A DNA stretch of 45,162 bases from Pirellulaceae bacterium (GTDB lineage Bacteria; Planctomycetota; Planctomycetia; Pirellulales; Pirellulaceae): contig JAHDXO010000074.1 in the NCBI GenBank assembly GCA_023382975.1, forward strand, positions 1-45,162. Direction: 5' to 3'. The notes under the pieces were generated by a model that saw only the letters and a program-made list of their open reading frames with translations, searched no databases and was not told the DNA's origin. A program made the position numbers and the translations under genes. Below are positions 35,301 through 43,985 of the stretch, piece after piece. Each line of letters begins with the position of its first letter. Positions within the stretch are counted from its first letter, which is position 1.

Positions 35301-38300
35301 CCGCCGTCGGGGGATCCGAGTCGTTCTTGATCAACTCCAACGTCGGCTCGACCACCGTGACAGGCAGAGCCTCGGCCGTCAGCGTAATCAAATTGTCGGA
35401 CGTCAGGACCGCGCTGTTGTTGGCCGTCGACCCGCGGATCATGGCGGCTTGGTTGAGTACCACCGCTTGGTACCGGATGGTGATCCTCTCGGGCGTTCCA
35501 TCGTCGGTATTGGCGTTGATCACGGTGCCGAAATCGAACTCGATGGAACTGCCCGCGCCGCCGGGGATGCTCGTCAGGGCGTTCACGTCGGAGAACGGAG
35601 TCCCGCTTTGCAGCGAAACGCCCGGCGAAGCCGTGATTGTGACGACGCCGGTCAGGTCGGCTGGATCGATCACCCCGAGCCCGGCAGACAGTGCGTCTCG
35701 GATCAGCATGTTGGGCGTGGTGCCTTCCGGCACGGTCACGACCAATTCGTAGGTGATGATCTCCCCGATCGCGACGTTCGTTCCGGCGGTATGCGCTTGG
35801 TTCGTGTTGAAAATGGACTTGGCAAAGGCCGGTGTCCCCGTGGTGAAATTGGCGTTGGCACTGTCGTTGTACGTATTCTGCCCTGTACCCGAGCCGTTTC
35901 GTTCGCCGTCCTCGTCGCCCGAGCCACCCGGGGTATTCGTCCCCGTGGGGTTCCCCGTGGTGCCCGTACCTGGGAGGCTGGTGTAGGTAACGGTGGCTGT
36001 GTTATTCAGCGTCTGGTTGGGCTGGACATTCACGGTCAATTCAGCCGTGAACGTAACCACGACCTCCGGTGAGCCGTTGTCCACCAGAGCATTGGTCAGC
36101 GTGACGTTCAGGACGTTGCCGCCGGACACGTTCGTGTAGTCCGTGCCGGCGACCAGCGGCGTACCGCCCACAGTGACGCTGGTAACAATGACGTTGGTGA
36201 AGTACGTTGCGTCCAAGGCATCGTAAATGTTGGTTTCAAAGGCATCGGCGGTGCCTTGATTCGAAAAACGGAGCTCGTAGGTCACCGTGTCGCCGGCATC
36301 CACGGGAGTCTCTCCGACCGTGCTCTTCTGCAGATTGGTGATGGATGGCTCGACAATCGTGCCAATGACCGGAGCAGAATTCAGCGTCGCGGGGTTTCCG
36401 GCGACGATGAAGTCCAATTGGAAGAAGTTCGACTTGATTGCCCCGGCCGTATTGTCTGCGGCGTTCAAGACCAACACGTTGAACTCCAGCACACCGTATT
36501 CCACGTTTTCATCGTGATCGTTGTTCACGATGGTGCCAAAATCGAAAGCCAGATCCTGACCAACGACCACCAAATCGCCCGTTAGCGGATTACCGTTTGC
36601 AGTGATGCGGTTGGTAGGAAATTGAAAGGTGGTGGGCGGCAAGGACGAGCCGTTTGCGTTGAACAGATCCGGGTCGGTGGTCATGTCATCATCGGAGATC
36701 AAACCGAAGAAGATCTGGCCGTCATTCAGCAACGCCAAGCCAGCCGGCAAGCTGTCGCGGAGAATCAGGTTGTTCAGCGTCCCTTCGACGATGGTGCCGA
36801 ACATCCGATAGCGGACGATTTCGCCGATCGCCAGATCGGTGGAATCCGTGTGCGCCTCCGACGTGGCCACGATGGATTTCTCCAGGTTCTTACTAAGAAC
36901 AGTCACCGTGTCCGAGGCAGTTGCGTTGTAGTCGTTCTCGGCTCCGCCGGGATCGCCCGAATTCCCGGTCCGTTCGACGGAGAGAAGGTCGTTGGGAGAT
37001 TGCTGGCCGGGGGCGCCGGGGATGCTGGTCCACTGGATGTCCGCTGTATTCGTGAGAACCTGGCCCGGCCCCACCGTGCTTTCCAGTTCAATTTGGAAAG
37101 TGACGGTGCTGGTGGCGCCGACAGGAAACACGTCGTAGGTCACCGTGACATTGCCGCTGCCGTCCACACTGGCAACGGTTCCCGTAATCCCGCCTGTGTC
37201 AACGACCGTCGGAGGCAAGGCTCCAACGTACGTTGCGTAAGGGGCCAGCGAGGAAATCAGATCCTCCAACTCGACGTCCAAGGCCGTCGCGTCGTTGGCT
37301 GCCGCCGGATTTGTCACGACGAGGGTGACGGTGAAGACATCCCCCGCATCGCCGGTTTCCGGAAGGATGGTCTTGGTGATATTCAGCACGGGTTCGACGA
37401 CCGTCAAATCGTCGGCCGTGGCGGTCAGCGTGCCGGTTGTCCAAGTGTACACGGCACTGTTGTCCAACGTCGTGCCGCGGGCATTGCCGGGCACGTTCCG
37501 CACCACGGCCCGGTAGACCACCGTGATCGTCTCGGCGTTGCCATCGTTGACGGCGCTGTTGGTCAACGTGCCGAAGTCCAGCGTCAACTGGCCTTGATTG
37601 CCGACCAGCGCCGACTCCGCATTGCTCTCGACCGTCGCATAGCCGACGCTGGAAACCACGTCGGGGTCGGCCGTGATGCTGACGACGTCGATGACACTCA
37701 AACCTGCCGTGACCGTGTCCACGACCACCGCATTGGGCGTCGTGCCTTCCGGGACGGTGATTACCAGCGTGTACCAGATCACTTCGCCGACGGACACTTC
37801 GGGAAGGTCCGTGTAGGGGTTCGAGGTGTTCGTGATCGACTTGGCCAGCGCCGGAAGGCCCAGCGTAAAGTCGATGCTGCCGGAGGTTCGGTAGTCATTG
37901 ACGCCGCCTGATCCGTTGCGTTCGCCGTTGGCTGCGCCGGATCCCCCGGGGGTATTGGAACCGGTGGGATTTCCCAGCGTACCCGTCCCTGGCAGGCTCG
38001 TGTAAGTGGCGGTCGCGGTGTTGCTCAATGTCTGCCCCGGTCCTACCGCTTGGGTCAGCGTCGCGGTAAAGGTCACGACCACGGGGGGCGAACCGGTGGC
38101 AACCAGCGGATCGGTCAACGTCACATCCAGGATGTTGCCTGCGGACGCATTACTGTAGGCGGCCGGCGAACCGCCGACGGTTACCGAGGTAACCGTGACG
38201 TTGTCGAAATAGGTCGCGTTCAGGGCGTCGTAGATGTTCGTTTCAAACGCGGTGGTCGAGCCCGTGTTGGCAAAGCTGATTTGGTAGGTCACGACGTCAA

Positions 38301-41300
38301 AGGCGTCCACGGGCGGCGCGCCCGTCAACACTTTGGTGACGGTCGGTATCGATGGTTCCCGGAGCGTGACCGTCACTTGGTTGGAAGTCAATGCCGGGTC
38401 TGTGCCGACGCGGGCCGTATAGCGATTGTTTCGGGATTCGCCATTGTCGTTTGTCTCGTTGGTACTGATGTTCTGCACCAAGGCGTTGAACTCGATGATG
38501 ACGTATTCCAAGTTTGCGGGGTCGCCATCTACGTCAGTGTTGGTCAGGGTTCCCAAGCTGAACACTGGATCGGTGCCGCTGGAAAAACTGGCCGGGGTGA
38601 TCTGCGCGCTCGGCAGGACGAAGCTCGGCGTGATGGTGGAAACCGTCGTTTGGTCCCCTGCCACCCAAGGCCCCGTACCAATAGCTGGAACGCTCGAACT
38701 GATGCTGTTGGTGGCGGTGGACACAAAGGCGACTTTGGTTGTTCCGTCGTTCAGGAACAGCAGGCCGTTTGGCAGCAGGTCCGTCACCACGAAACTGGGC
38801 AAGGTTCCTTGCGGGATCGTGGTCACCAGCCGGTAGCGGACAATCTCTCCGATGGCCAAGTTCGAGCCGCTGGTATGGGCCTCGGAAGTGGTCGCAATGG
38901 ACTTACTGACGGCGATGTTGCCCGTGGTGATGTTCGCGCCGTCGTTGGCGGTGTAGTCGTTCACGCCGCCCGTGCCGGTCCGTTCATTGGGGTCGGGTCC
39001 GTCCAGCGATGTCCATTGGATCGTCGCCGTATTGCCGATCGTCCGATTCGGCAGGACGCTCGTTGCCAACGTCCCCGTCACGATCACGGTGACGGTTTGA
39101 CCTTGCAGCAAATCGAATGACAAACCGGGAATGGTCTCCAAAGTGGTCCCGGAAATCTGAAACCGGCCGCTGATGTCACCGTCGGCCGAATGAGCTGCCG
39201 AGAACGCGGGTAGGGGCGCAAATACGAATTCGGCCGGCAAGGGATCGGAAAACGTCACGTCATAAGCATCGGTGTTCGTGCTCGCGGCGTGACTGATCAC
39301 CATCGTATACTGAACCGTGCTGCCGGCTTGGCCAACCGTACCACTCCCGTCGACCACGGCCGTCTTGTCCACCTGCAGCACGGGTTCGAGGATGGTCACG
39401 GGGTCGGCGCTGTCCGAAGGCGTGGATTCCGGGTCTCCGTCGAGGACCCACTCGAACCGGGCCACGTTGTCGCGCACGCCGCCGCTTTGGTTGCCCGCCG
39501 TGTTCAATACGACCACGGTGTACGTCAGCGTCAGGGTTTCGGCGACGATGTTGACCGTGTTGGCGTTGGCGAGTGTTCCCAGGTCGAATTCCAGGACTTG
39601 CGCGGCGCCGATCCCGTCGCCCGTCACAGTGGGAAAGAACGACGCGGTGTTGGCAAAGGGGTTGATCGACGATGTCACGTCGCCGCTCGACGGTACGATG
39701 CTGTCCAGGCTGACAAACGCCAGCCCCTGGTCCAGGGTGTCCACGATCTGGGCCGAGTCGATCACGCCTTCGGGCAGCGTGATCACCGTTTGGTAGGTGA
39801 TCGTCTCGCCAATCACCGCTTCGTTATTGGCGTTGTTGAGTGTGACGACGCTGGTCCCGACAAGCGACTTGTCCACGGCGGGCGGGGCGATCGTCACCGT
39901 CGCGTCGTCGGTCTTGTCCTGGGCCGTGTGGTCGGGCCCGCCCTCGGCCCCGGCATAGTTGAACAGCGTGGCCGTGTTGATGATCGTCTCCAGGGGCTGG
40001 ACGCTGGTCTGGGCCACCAAGTCGTAGGTGATTACCAAGATGTTCCGGCCGCTGGTGGCGCTGTATTGGTCCAGCGCGCCGCCGTCCGTGCCGTTTCCAG
40101 TGTCCGGGGTCGGGCCGGGATCGGTCAGCTCGATGCCGCCGGTTGGATCGAATAAACCGCTGCCCAGATTGGTGAAGGCGATGGCCGCTCCGGTTCCATC
40201 GGTGACGCTCAGGTTCAGCCCGGCTCCGGGAATCGCAAAACCCGCCGGCAACGTATCGCGCACGCGGATGTCGAAGGCGCCCCGCCGGCTGCTGCCGGTG
40301 TTTTCCACCACCACGGCGAACGTCACCAGATCGCCGGCGTCGATCCCGGCGAGGTTGCTGTCGATCGGGTTGGCGGTCAGAACCGTGGAATTAATGACAT
40401 CCGTGCCGCCGATCGCGGGGGCGTTCCAGCGCGGGTTGGCCGTCGGCGTCGCGGTCGGAGCGGTGAAGGTCACCGGTCCGACGGTGAGGGGCGAAAACAC
40501 ACCGGCCGGATTGTCCGTGGCCACCACGCCCTTGGTGACGCTCAACACCGGCTGGGCCAGAACAATTTGGACGATCGCATCGTCAGCCACGGCTTCCTGA
40601 CCGGTGTTGTTCGTGATCGCCCGCACCTGGTTGGTCAGGAACAGCCCGTCGGCGAATGGATCGTCGCTGACGGTCATGGTAAACAGGATGTCCGCCGTCG
40701 TCGCCTGCGGCGGGCTGGCGGAGTAGTCGCCGTAGCCGAACTCGATGCTGTTGGCCGTACCGTTAGTCGTGATCGTGGGCACGATGCCGGACAGTGCGAA
40801 GAAGGTGTCGCTGGGACCGAACTTGGCCGTCCCCGTGGGCGGAGCGGTGGCGCTGACCGTCGCGTCGAAGGGCGCCATGACGGTCGTGGCATCGAAGATC
40901 GGCAGCGGCGGGTAGTCGACCAGCCGGCCGTTCTCGAAGCGGCTCAGCGGCAGGGTGACGGTCAGGCGATAGGTCAGCGTGTCGCCGGGGGTGACGGTCG
41001 GGGGCAAGGAAAAGCTGGTATCGCCGTTGATCGCATAGACGGTCTTCTGCACGTTGCCCGAGACAATTACCACGCCGGCGCCGCTGGTGTCGGCTTCGCT
41101 GTTGCCGTTGGGCGTCAAGTCGCCGACGTTCAGCAAGTTGCCTTCGATGGTGACCGCGTTGCTCAACGCGTCGCCCTGATCGACGCTGGGGTTGCCCGGT
41201 GGATAGTCGTCGGTGAAGTCCTCTTGGATCACCGCGCGGTACGTGATCGTGCCCACCGTGGGTCCGCCGTTGAAGCCGGAGCAGTCGGGGACCGGCCCTC

Positions 41301-42900
41301 CGGTCCCGGTGCTGGGGACGCAGCCGCCCAACAGTTGGGCGTCCAGGCCCAAGCGCGCAGCCAGTTCGTCCGAGACGCGCAGCTCGATCCGCTGCGTGCC
41401 GTCAATCGTAGGAAACAACGGGTCCGGATTGGTTCCCAACGTGAACCGGTCGAACGCATTGTAGTTCAGCACGTCGAAGACCAGAGGGCCGCTGGTCGTT
41501 CCATGCTCGGTGAAGGTCAACACCGGCGTGAATGTCGCAAGAAACCGCTGCCCGTCCGACAGGATGTCGTTGATCAACACATCCTGGAAGGCGAAGAAAT
41601 CAGAGACTTGGAACTGCAAGGTATATTCGAGCGTATCGCCGGGACTGGGGCCGGTCGCTCCGACATCGTTCTGGATCGTCACCGATTTTTGAATCGCGAT
41701 CGACTTGTCGGTCAGCGTGTGCTCGGGACCGACCGGATCGGCGACTGCGTTATTGGTCGGCGGCGGAAAACTCTGATCACGAGGGTCCAACGGCTGCCAG
41801 TCGCCTATGGCGCTGGCCTGGTTCTCCGAAATCACATCGTCGCCCGTGTCCGCGTTGATTACGGGGTTGCCGTTCGCATCGTTCAACGGCACGAAGAAAG
41901 AGAAGGTGACTGTGGCGTCCGGGCCCGGTACGCCGGTGATACTGGGGAACTGCACGACCAGATCGTTGTCGAACGGATTGGCCGCAGCGCCTACGGTCGG
42001 CGTTTGCAGCACCGAGTAGCCGGCGGGCGACGCGGAGTCCAGGCTCAGGAACGCCAGGTTGTTCGGCAGGAAATCGCTCACGTCCAGGTTGGTGACCGTC
42101 TGGCCCGTCGCTACCTCGACGTTGATCACATACTGCCGCGGGAAGTTCGGCCCGGTGGCCGTTTCGTCCTCCGGCCCGACATACGTTTTGGTCAACCGGA
42201 TCAGCGTGGGCGTGACGCTGGCCGACGGAGTCCAAGTGCTGCTGTCGGTGCTGGCCTGGCTGACCAGGCTGGGGTCCGTGGCCGGATTGTCCAAAGGATC
42301 GTTGCCGAATTGGAACCCGGCCCGGGCGGTCAGCGTCAGCGGGACGCCCAGGTCGGCAAAGTCCGACATGTCTGCCGTGACCGAGATCACCGCGGGCGGT
42401 TGATCGGGCGTGAACGACCCGAACGGCAACTGGAACACGACCAGCGTATCGCCCGGCGTGCCGCAGACCTGTAGGGGATCGCCAGCGGGGTCGACGGCAT
42501 AGGGATGCTCGACGCACGTCGGCCCGGCGCCGCTGCCGGGAAACGTCAGCACGGTCGAAGTTACGCCGATGCCCAGGTACGTGGCGTTGACGAAGCTCAA
42601 GCCGTCCAGCGGCAGGCTGGTATTCCCCGCGCCATCGGCGCCGTTGTTGGGAAAGATCACATCGACAAACGGCCCGTAGCCGGTATCGGTCGCCGACGCA
42701 TTGTCGAAGGTGACCGAAAAGTTGACCGTATCGCCGATGAAGGCGGTCGCGGGGATCGACAACGCGACGGCGGGATCCGCGGCCAGCAGGCAACGGTTCT
42801 CGAGGGATTCGAAAATCAATCTTCGCCCCCGCGGGGCCGGTCGGTTGCGACGTTTCGTAGACGGGGGTAGGCTTGGCCGGCGTAACACCGATTGGATCAT
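29356..42900 (-). CDS. Giant secreted DUF11-type repeat protein with dockerin-like C-terminus (4514 residues)
   Basis: I choose ATG 42900 (AAGGA about 7 bases upstream) over the ATG at 42930, which has no such site. The N-terminus carries the planctomycete export motif FESLENRCLLA (30-40) after a basic stretch. Residues ~40-3600 are tandem DUF11-like beta-sandwich modules. One module type begins K-S-I-x-A-T-S-E-x-x-T...IGEIVRYR and occurs about eight times, alternating with EPxLxITKxxxxxxxGDxxTF modules. Then follow an SdrD_B-like domain (~3614-3729), two golvesin-like domains (~3737-3880, 3924-4064), a choice-of-anchor-D module (~4067-4176), a matrixin-like domain (~4204-4327) and two dockerin-like DxDGDG/DxTGDN repeats (~4335-4400). 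The protease motif reads REMGHRIGQ, so the first zinc His is lost. A surface or adhesive role is likely. Confidence 0.92.
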   Translation of the reverse strand: MIQSVLRRPSLPPSTKRRNRPAPRGRRLIFESLENRCLLAADPAVALSIPATAFIGDTVNFSVTFDNASATDTGYGPFVDVIFPNNGADGAGNTSLPLDGLSFVNATYLGIGVTSTVLTFPGSGAGPTCVEHPYAVDPAGDPLQVCGTPGDTLVVFQLPFGSFTPDQPPAVISVTADMSDFADLGVPLTLTARAGFQFGNDPLDNPATDPSLVSQASTDSSTWTPSASVTPTLIRLTKTYVGPEDETATGPNFPRQYVINVEVATGQTVTNLDVSDFLPNNLAFLSLDSASPAGYSVLQTPTVGAAANPFDNDLVVQFPSITGVPGPDATVTFSFFVPLNDANGNPVINADTGDDVISENQASAIGDWQPLDPRDQSFPPPTNNAVADPVGPEHTLTDKSIAIQKSVTIQNDVGATGPSPGDTLEYTLQFQVSDFFAFQDVLINDILSDGQRFLATFTPVLTFTEHGTTSGPLVFDVLNYNAFDRFTLGTNPDPLFPTIDGTQRIELRVSDELAARLGLDAQLLGGCVPSTGTGGPVPDCSGFNGGPTVGTITYRAVIQEDFTDDYPPGNPSVDQGDALSNAVTIEGNLLNVGDLTPNGNSEADTSGAGVVIVSGNVQKTVYAINGDTSFSLPPTVTPGDTLTYRLTVTLPLSRFENGRLVDYPPLPIFDATTVMAPFDATVSATAPPTGTAKFGPSDTFFALSGIVPTITTNGTANSIEFGYGDYSASPPQATTADILFTMTVSDDPFADGLFLTNQVRAITNNTGQEAVADDAIVQIVLAQPVLSVTKGVVATDNPAGVFSPLTVGPVTFTAPTATPTANPRWNAPAIGGTDVINSTVLTANPIDSNLAGIDAGDLVTFAVVVENTGSSRRGAFDIRVRDTLPAGFAIPGAGLNLSVTDGTGAAIAFTNLGSGLFDPTGGIELTDPGPTPDTGNGTDGGALDQYSATSGRNILVITYDLVAQTSVQPLETIINTATLFNYAGAEGGPDHTAQDKTDDATVTIAPPAVDKSLVGTSVVTLNNANNEAVIGETITYQTVITLPEGVIDSAQIVDTLDQGLAFVSLDSIVPSSGDVTSSINPFANTASFFPTVTGDGIGAAQVLEFDLGTLANANTVNIVAETLTLTYTVVVLNTAGNQSGGVRDNVARFEWVLDGDPESTPSDSADPVTILEPVLQVDKTAVVDGSGTVGQAGSTVQYTMVISHAASTNTDAYDVTFSDPLPAEFVFAPLPAFSAAHSADGDISGRFQISGTTLETIPGLSFDLLQGQTVTVIVTGTLATSVLPNRTIGNTATIQWTSLDGPDPNERTGTGGVNDYTANDGANITTGNIAVSKSIATTSEAHTSGSNLAIGEIVRYRLVTTIPQGTLPSFVVTDLLPNGLLFLNDGTTKVAFVSTATNSISSSVPAIGTGPWVAGDQTTVSTITPSFVLPSAQITPASFSSGTDPVFSLGTLTNTDVDGDPANLEYVIIEFNALVQNISTNETNDNGESRNNRYTARVGTDPALTSNQVTVTLREPSIPTVTKVLTGAPPVDAFDVVTYQISFANTGSTTAFETNIYDALNATYFDNVTVTSVTVGGSPAAYSNASAGNILDVTLTDPLVATGSPPVVVTFTATLTQAVGPGQTLSNTATATYTSLPGTGTLGNPTGSNTPGGSGAANGERNGSGGVNDYRTSGSIDFTLGLPALAKSITNTSNPYTDLPEVSVGEVIWYTLVITVPEGTTPNAVVVDTVTAGLSVIDVVSITADPDVVSSVGYATVESNAESALVGNQGQLTLDFGTLTNSAVNDGNAETITVVYRAVVRNVPGNARGTTLDNSAVYTWTTGTLTATADDLTVVEPVLNITKTILPETGDAGDVFTVTLVVTNPAAANDATALDVELEDLISSLAPYATYVGALPPTVVDTGGITGTVASVDGSGNVTVTYDVFPVGATSTVTFQIELESTVGPGQVLTNTADIQWTSIPGAPGQQSPNDLLSVERTGNSGDPGGAENDYNATASDTVTVLSKNLEKSIVATSEAHTDSTDLAIGEIVRYRMFGTIVEGTLNNLILRDSLPAGLALLNDGQIFFGLISDDDMTTDPDLFNANGSSLPPTTFQFPTNRITANGNPLTGDLVVVGQDLAFDFGTIVNNDHDENVEYGVLEFNVLVLNAADNTAGAIKSNFFQLDFIVAGNPATLNSAPVIGTIVEPSITNLQKSTVGETPVDAGDTVTYELRFSNQGTADAFETNIYDALDATYFTNVIVTSVTVGGTPLVAGTDYTNVSGGNVLNVTLTNALVDNGSPEVVVTFTAELTVNVQPNQTLNNTATVTYTSLPGTGTTGNPTGTNTPGGSGDEDGERNGSGTGQNTYNDSANANFTTGTPAFAKSIFNTNQAHTAGTNVAIGEIITYELVVTVPEGTTPNMLIRDALSAGLGVIDPADLTGVVTITASPGVSLQSGTPFSDVNALTSIPGGAGSSIEFDFGTVINANTDDGTPERITIRYQAVVLNQAAMIRGSTANNSAVLTSDNLITLTAEALPVTVVEPTLELIKNDSDPPTADAGDIVDFQLTIRHAMGSNAAALDVVLSDPLAATANFLSYAGTVIVDSGPAPTVDATGGNLTLTWGQFNVGDITVLRIQAVLDNDAPFLTTLTNVAALTWTSIVGDPGQQSSDPDSTERTGSGVGPNIYVTSDSGDARTLGPAIAKSVTATSEPSTGSGFHTAAPDLTIGETVTFDLTATLPDGRADDLVISDLLPVDPPGVLNLVSFSVLSIGQDLFTDLANLNALTAGDITLVTTAHTAIATFPAQFYNRPDTVSSVIADNQIVLRVVAQLINAAGNANGDTLTNEVLLEHTVEGTTNTLRNTATVDVVEPQLEITKDAVPLTVVGGDTITFTITVDHTGLSTSDAFDVLITDVIPAGLTYIGNVTAITGPAPTVTLSLPTVEFFWATIPLGDGPYQFTFQATVDATVQAGDTFVNTADLVWSTLPGVDPNERSYTDDDDAPTITGNPAASNPSKSIVATSEASTTGNDVTIGEIVRYRLQAEFTGGTFPNVTLVDTLPAGLTFLNDGEVRISFTADNAWTLEANLAGASNNAVPPTFVLPAGRILVAGQTVTFDLGTITNNDADANLEFVTLEFNVLVANVPGNVDGVSLSNAFDLFVDGDQVDTTRSTTVTIVEPQLTITKDAVPVTVVGGDTITFTITVDHTGLSTSDAFDVLITDAIPAGLTYIGNVTAITGPAPTVTLSLPTVEFFWATIPLGDGPYQFTFQATVDATVQAGDTFVNTADLVWSTLPGVDPNERSYTDDDDAPTITGNPAASNPSKSIVATSEASTTGNDVTIGEIVRYRLQAEFTGGTFPNVTLVDTLPAGLTFLNDGEVRISFTADNAWTLEANLAGASNNAVPPTFVLPAGRILVAGQTVTFDLGTITNNDADANLEFVTLEFNVLVANVPGNVDGVSLSNAFDLFVDGGQVDTTQSTTVEIVEPALAATKAGGAMTPDGVTYVVSIANSGNASAFDVRVLDAIPAALTLTVGSIQVTSSGPPPVFDASGSTSALLDVVIEEIPAGETVVVRYTTVIVDPSTPTIPNFVDVDYTSLPDSNGTPGNPTGSTTPGGPGSGTGERNNSGGVNDYLDDDDAELGSLGDFVWWDVNGSGSFNPGEPGLANVTMILIWPGPDGDFNTPGDNVIRTTTTDANGNYFFNALPAGVFRVVVDQTTLLAGLGNSYDLDGNLDSQVDVPLAEGQSRMDVDFGYASVPAVGDDGDDNFSTIGNWTGSDLCTGFFGDSASWVRPGNGSECAVWTFNVLPGIYRVSATWFSPSEFQWFRAIDAPFTMRDPNGTTADLRVEVNQKLNPGDYPGSFTEFGYDWIDLSAGYAVSGGLLTVSLCNDASSWVVADAIRIERISDLGPAPPTTGLSPQWMPIPLIPSTLAALASGGSGEASGSGPMTVLSLDNRQPGYSTVGRWTSYSGAGYQNTLDAATCAVCGNAIATWNFENLTPGVTYQAYATWTAGANREANAIYRLFRDDPAPLKMNERVGVNQRLNPDDFFWDGVGWESLGLITPDQTRAAVQLTNAGSGLVVADSVLLIPVTMAARPRIAIELAGQPIYPSSSSIDFGTTTFGAAQSKTFLVRNAGDGTLVLFEPVVAAAGFTTSGFGATELAPGQSTVFTLTQTATTTGTFAGPVSITSNDPEASPFVFQVTGQVATAAPGEILSTTVASAPPLDGAPAGLTLTTAAARQLAAKAVERWAAAGINSAQRAALESTGIEVQSLNGTQLSQLTTVGIVLDRDAAGHGWFLDATPWEDAEFIVGQPPAGIDLLTVLLREMGHRIGQTSTGGDHAGLMSKASLPAGTRAVPNGQLLTGRNPVNSLDVDGDGQVAPIDVLLLLNRINTGGPPLSPVGPNVSPRFYDVTGDNHLSAADALLVINHLNGVSLGGRSAPEPEADSSPTTMWTPETDVRWHAPLSTRLVDLAAIELRSTESPVAAWPAANSGARPTEMSGATNSARAHACETSDPWDDWDDLLDLLAENAAEQWNQVGCKV
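32583..34368. repeat. Near-identical 918-bp tandem duplication inside the giant gene
   Basis: Bases 32583-33450 and 33501-34368 match at a constant offset of 918 bp (306 codons). They are identical by eye over about the first 650 bp, with scattered changes after 33238/34156. Each unit encodes one pair of modules, KSIVATSEASTTGNDVTIGE and the following TITKDAVPxTVVGGDTITF type. Other modules in the protein are much more divergent, so this pair is recent or homogenised. Confidence 0.92.
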
Positions 42901-43289
42901 GGCGTGTCCTTGACGAACTCCTGGAGACATGGGGGGGTCCGCGAATGCGAGCTATTCAAGCGAACCCAGATGCAATCATGCATCCAGTATTACGGTCTAA
43001 TCACCGGTGTCACACGATCAATCCATTTCGCTCGGGGATCCGCCTTGGCGAAGCTCAAGGCCGTGGTATCTATCGATTGCGATTACTTTGACAAAGATGT
43101 CGGTTTTGTCGGTGCGCCTCGTGCTGTGCAGACCGTGGGCTCCGGAAGCATGGAAAACCCAACGCAGTCGCCAGCTTCTCTGCCGGTTGCGAAGCATCCC
43201 AGGATCTGGGCCCGAAATAACGACAAGACTGTGCCATCGCGGTCCGATGATGGGCGCAGTGCTTGCCAGCGGAGCTCGGGAGATTTGCC
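42901..43289. promoter_or_regulatory. Divergent spacer between giant gene and small exported protein
   Basis: No supported gene lies in these 389 bp. Promoters for both divergent genes should be here. The sequence has locally lower GC around 42960-43100. TTGACA occurs at 43088-43093 on the plus strand, but no good -10 follows at the usual spacing. I found no strong inverted repeat apart from the ATGCAT palindrome near 42978. Confidence 0.4.
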
Positions 43290-43751
43290 ATGTCAAGAAG
43301 AGTAGCGTTGACGGTCGTATGGCTGTTGCTAGCACCGGTGCTCGGAGCGGCTTCCTGCGGCCAGGATGTCCGAGTTGTGGCTCGCCCGCCGATTGTGGCT
43401 GGCGGGTTGCGTCCGGCGAACGTCGGGGGCGACCCATGGACGATGGCTCGCCGCCTGCAGTGGTTCTGGTACAGTCCGCAGCAATGGCAGTTTCCTGGGT
43501 ACGTCGCGCCTCCGGTGTTCTTCCCGTTGGATTCGGGGGGCTTGCCCGGCGACGCATGGTATCCGGATCCGTTTGACCAGCGGGAATTCGACCTGGCCCG
43601 GCCCTCGAGTGAACCGTCTCGCACGATCCGCTCGGAACGTCGTGAACCCCAGGCATACCAGTGGAACGAAGCGACGGGACGGGCCGAACCAGTCGAGGTG
43701 CAGCGGTGGGGTGGACGTCGCGGAAACGGGCCGGCCGGGGACGGGTTGTGA
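43290..43751 (+). CDS. Small exported protein of unknown function
   Basis: ATG 43290, preceded by CGGGAGA, gives 153 residues. A signal peptide is clear (MSRRVALTVVWLLLAPVLGA, then ASCGQ); the Cys after GAAS is a weak lipobox, so lipid anchoring is possible but uncertain. The mature part is rich in Pro, Trp, Arg and Gly (MARRLQWFWYSPQQWQFPGY and FFPLDSGGLPGDAWYPDP), with a basic and acidic C-terminus ending GGRRGNGPAGDGL. I recognise no domain. It is divergent from the giant gene and is followed by another exported low-complexity protein. Low complexity and aromatic content suggest a wall- or matrix-associated role, which is only a guess. Confidence 0.65.
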   Translation: MSRRVALTVVWLLLAPVLGAASCGQDVRVVARPPIVAGGLRPANVGGDPWTMARRLQWFWYSPQQWQFPGYVAPPVFFPLDSGGLPGDAWYPDPFDQREFDLARPSSEPSRTIRSERREPQAYQWNEATGRAEPVEVQRWGGRRGNGPAGDGL

Positions 43752-43985
43752 GGATTAGTCGGATTTTCAGCGGTTAATTGCTAATCTGGACGCTGTTACA
43801 GTCGATATAGATAGCAGGACCAATCGCGACAACCGTCCGAACACGACCCAGCCAGCCCTCGCGCGCTGACGCATTTTTGCGAGCAGTCGCCGAGCCCACC
43901 CCGCAGTCCACGTGGCTCGACGCTGTCTCGTAGCCCGTCGCGTTCCAGATGCTGGTATGCAGTTGACTTACCAGGGGGAATCCAC

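Noticed and set aside
30373..42474. Long plus-strand open frames opposite the giant gene (for example 30373-32319 and 40567-42474)
   Set aside because: They are Arg/Gly/Asp-rich translations with no domain, and they arise from the GC-rich codon pattern of the minus-strand repeat gene.
43752..43985. Small minus-strand gene at 43796-43987
   Set aside because: It has no ribosome binding site, no domain and overlaps the promoter and start of the Cys-rich protein gene.
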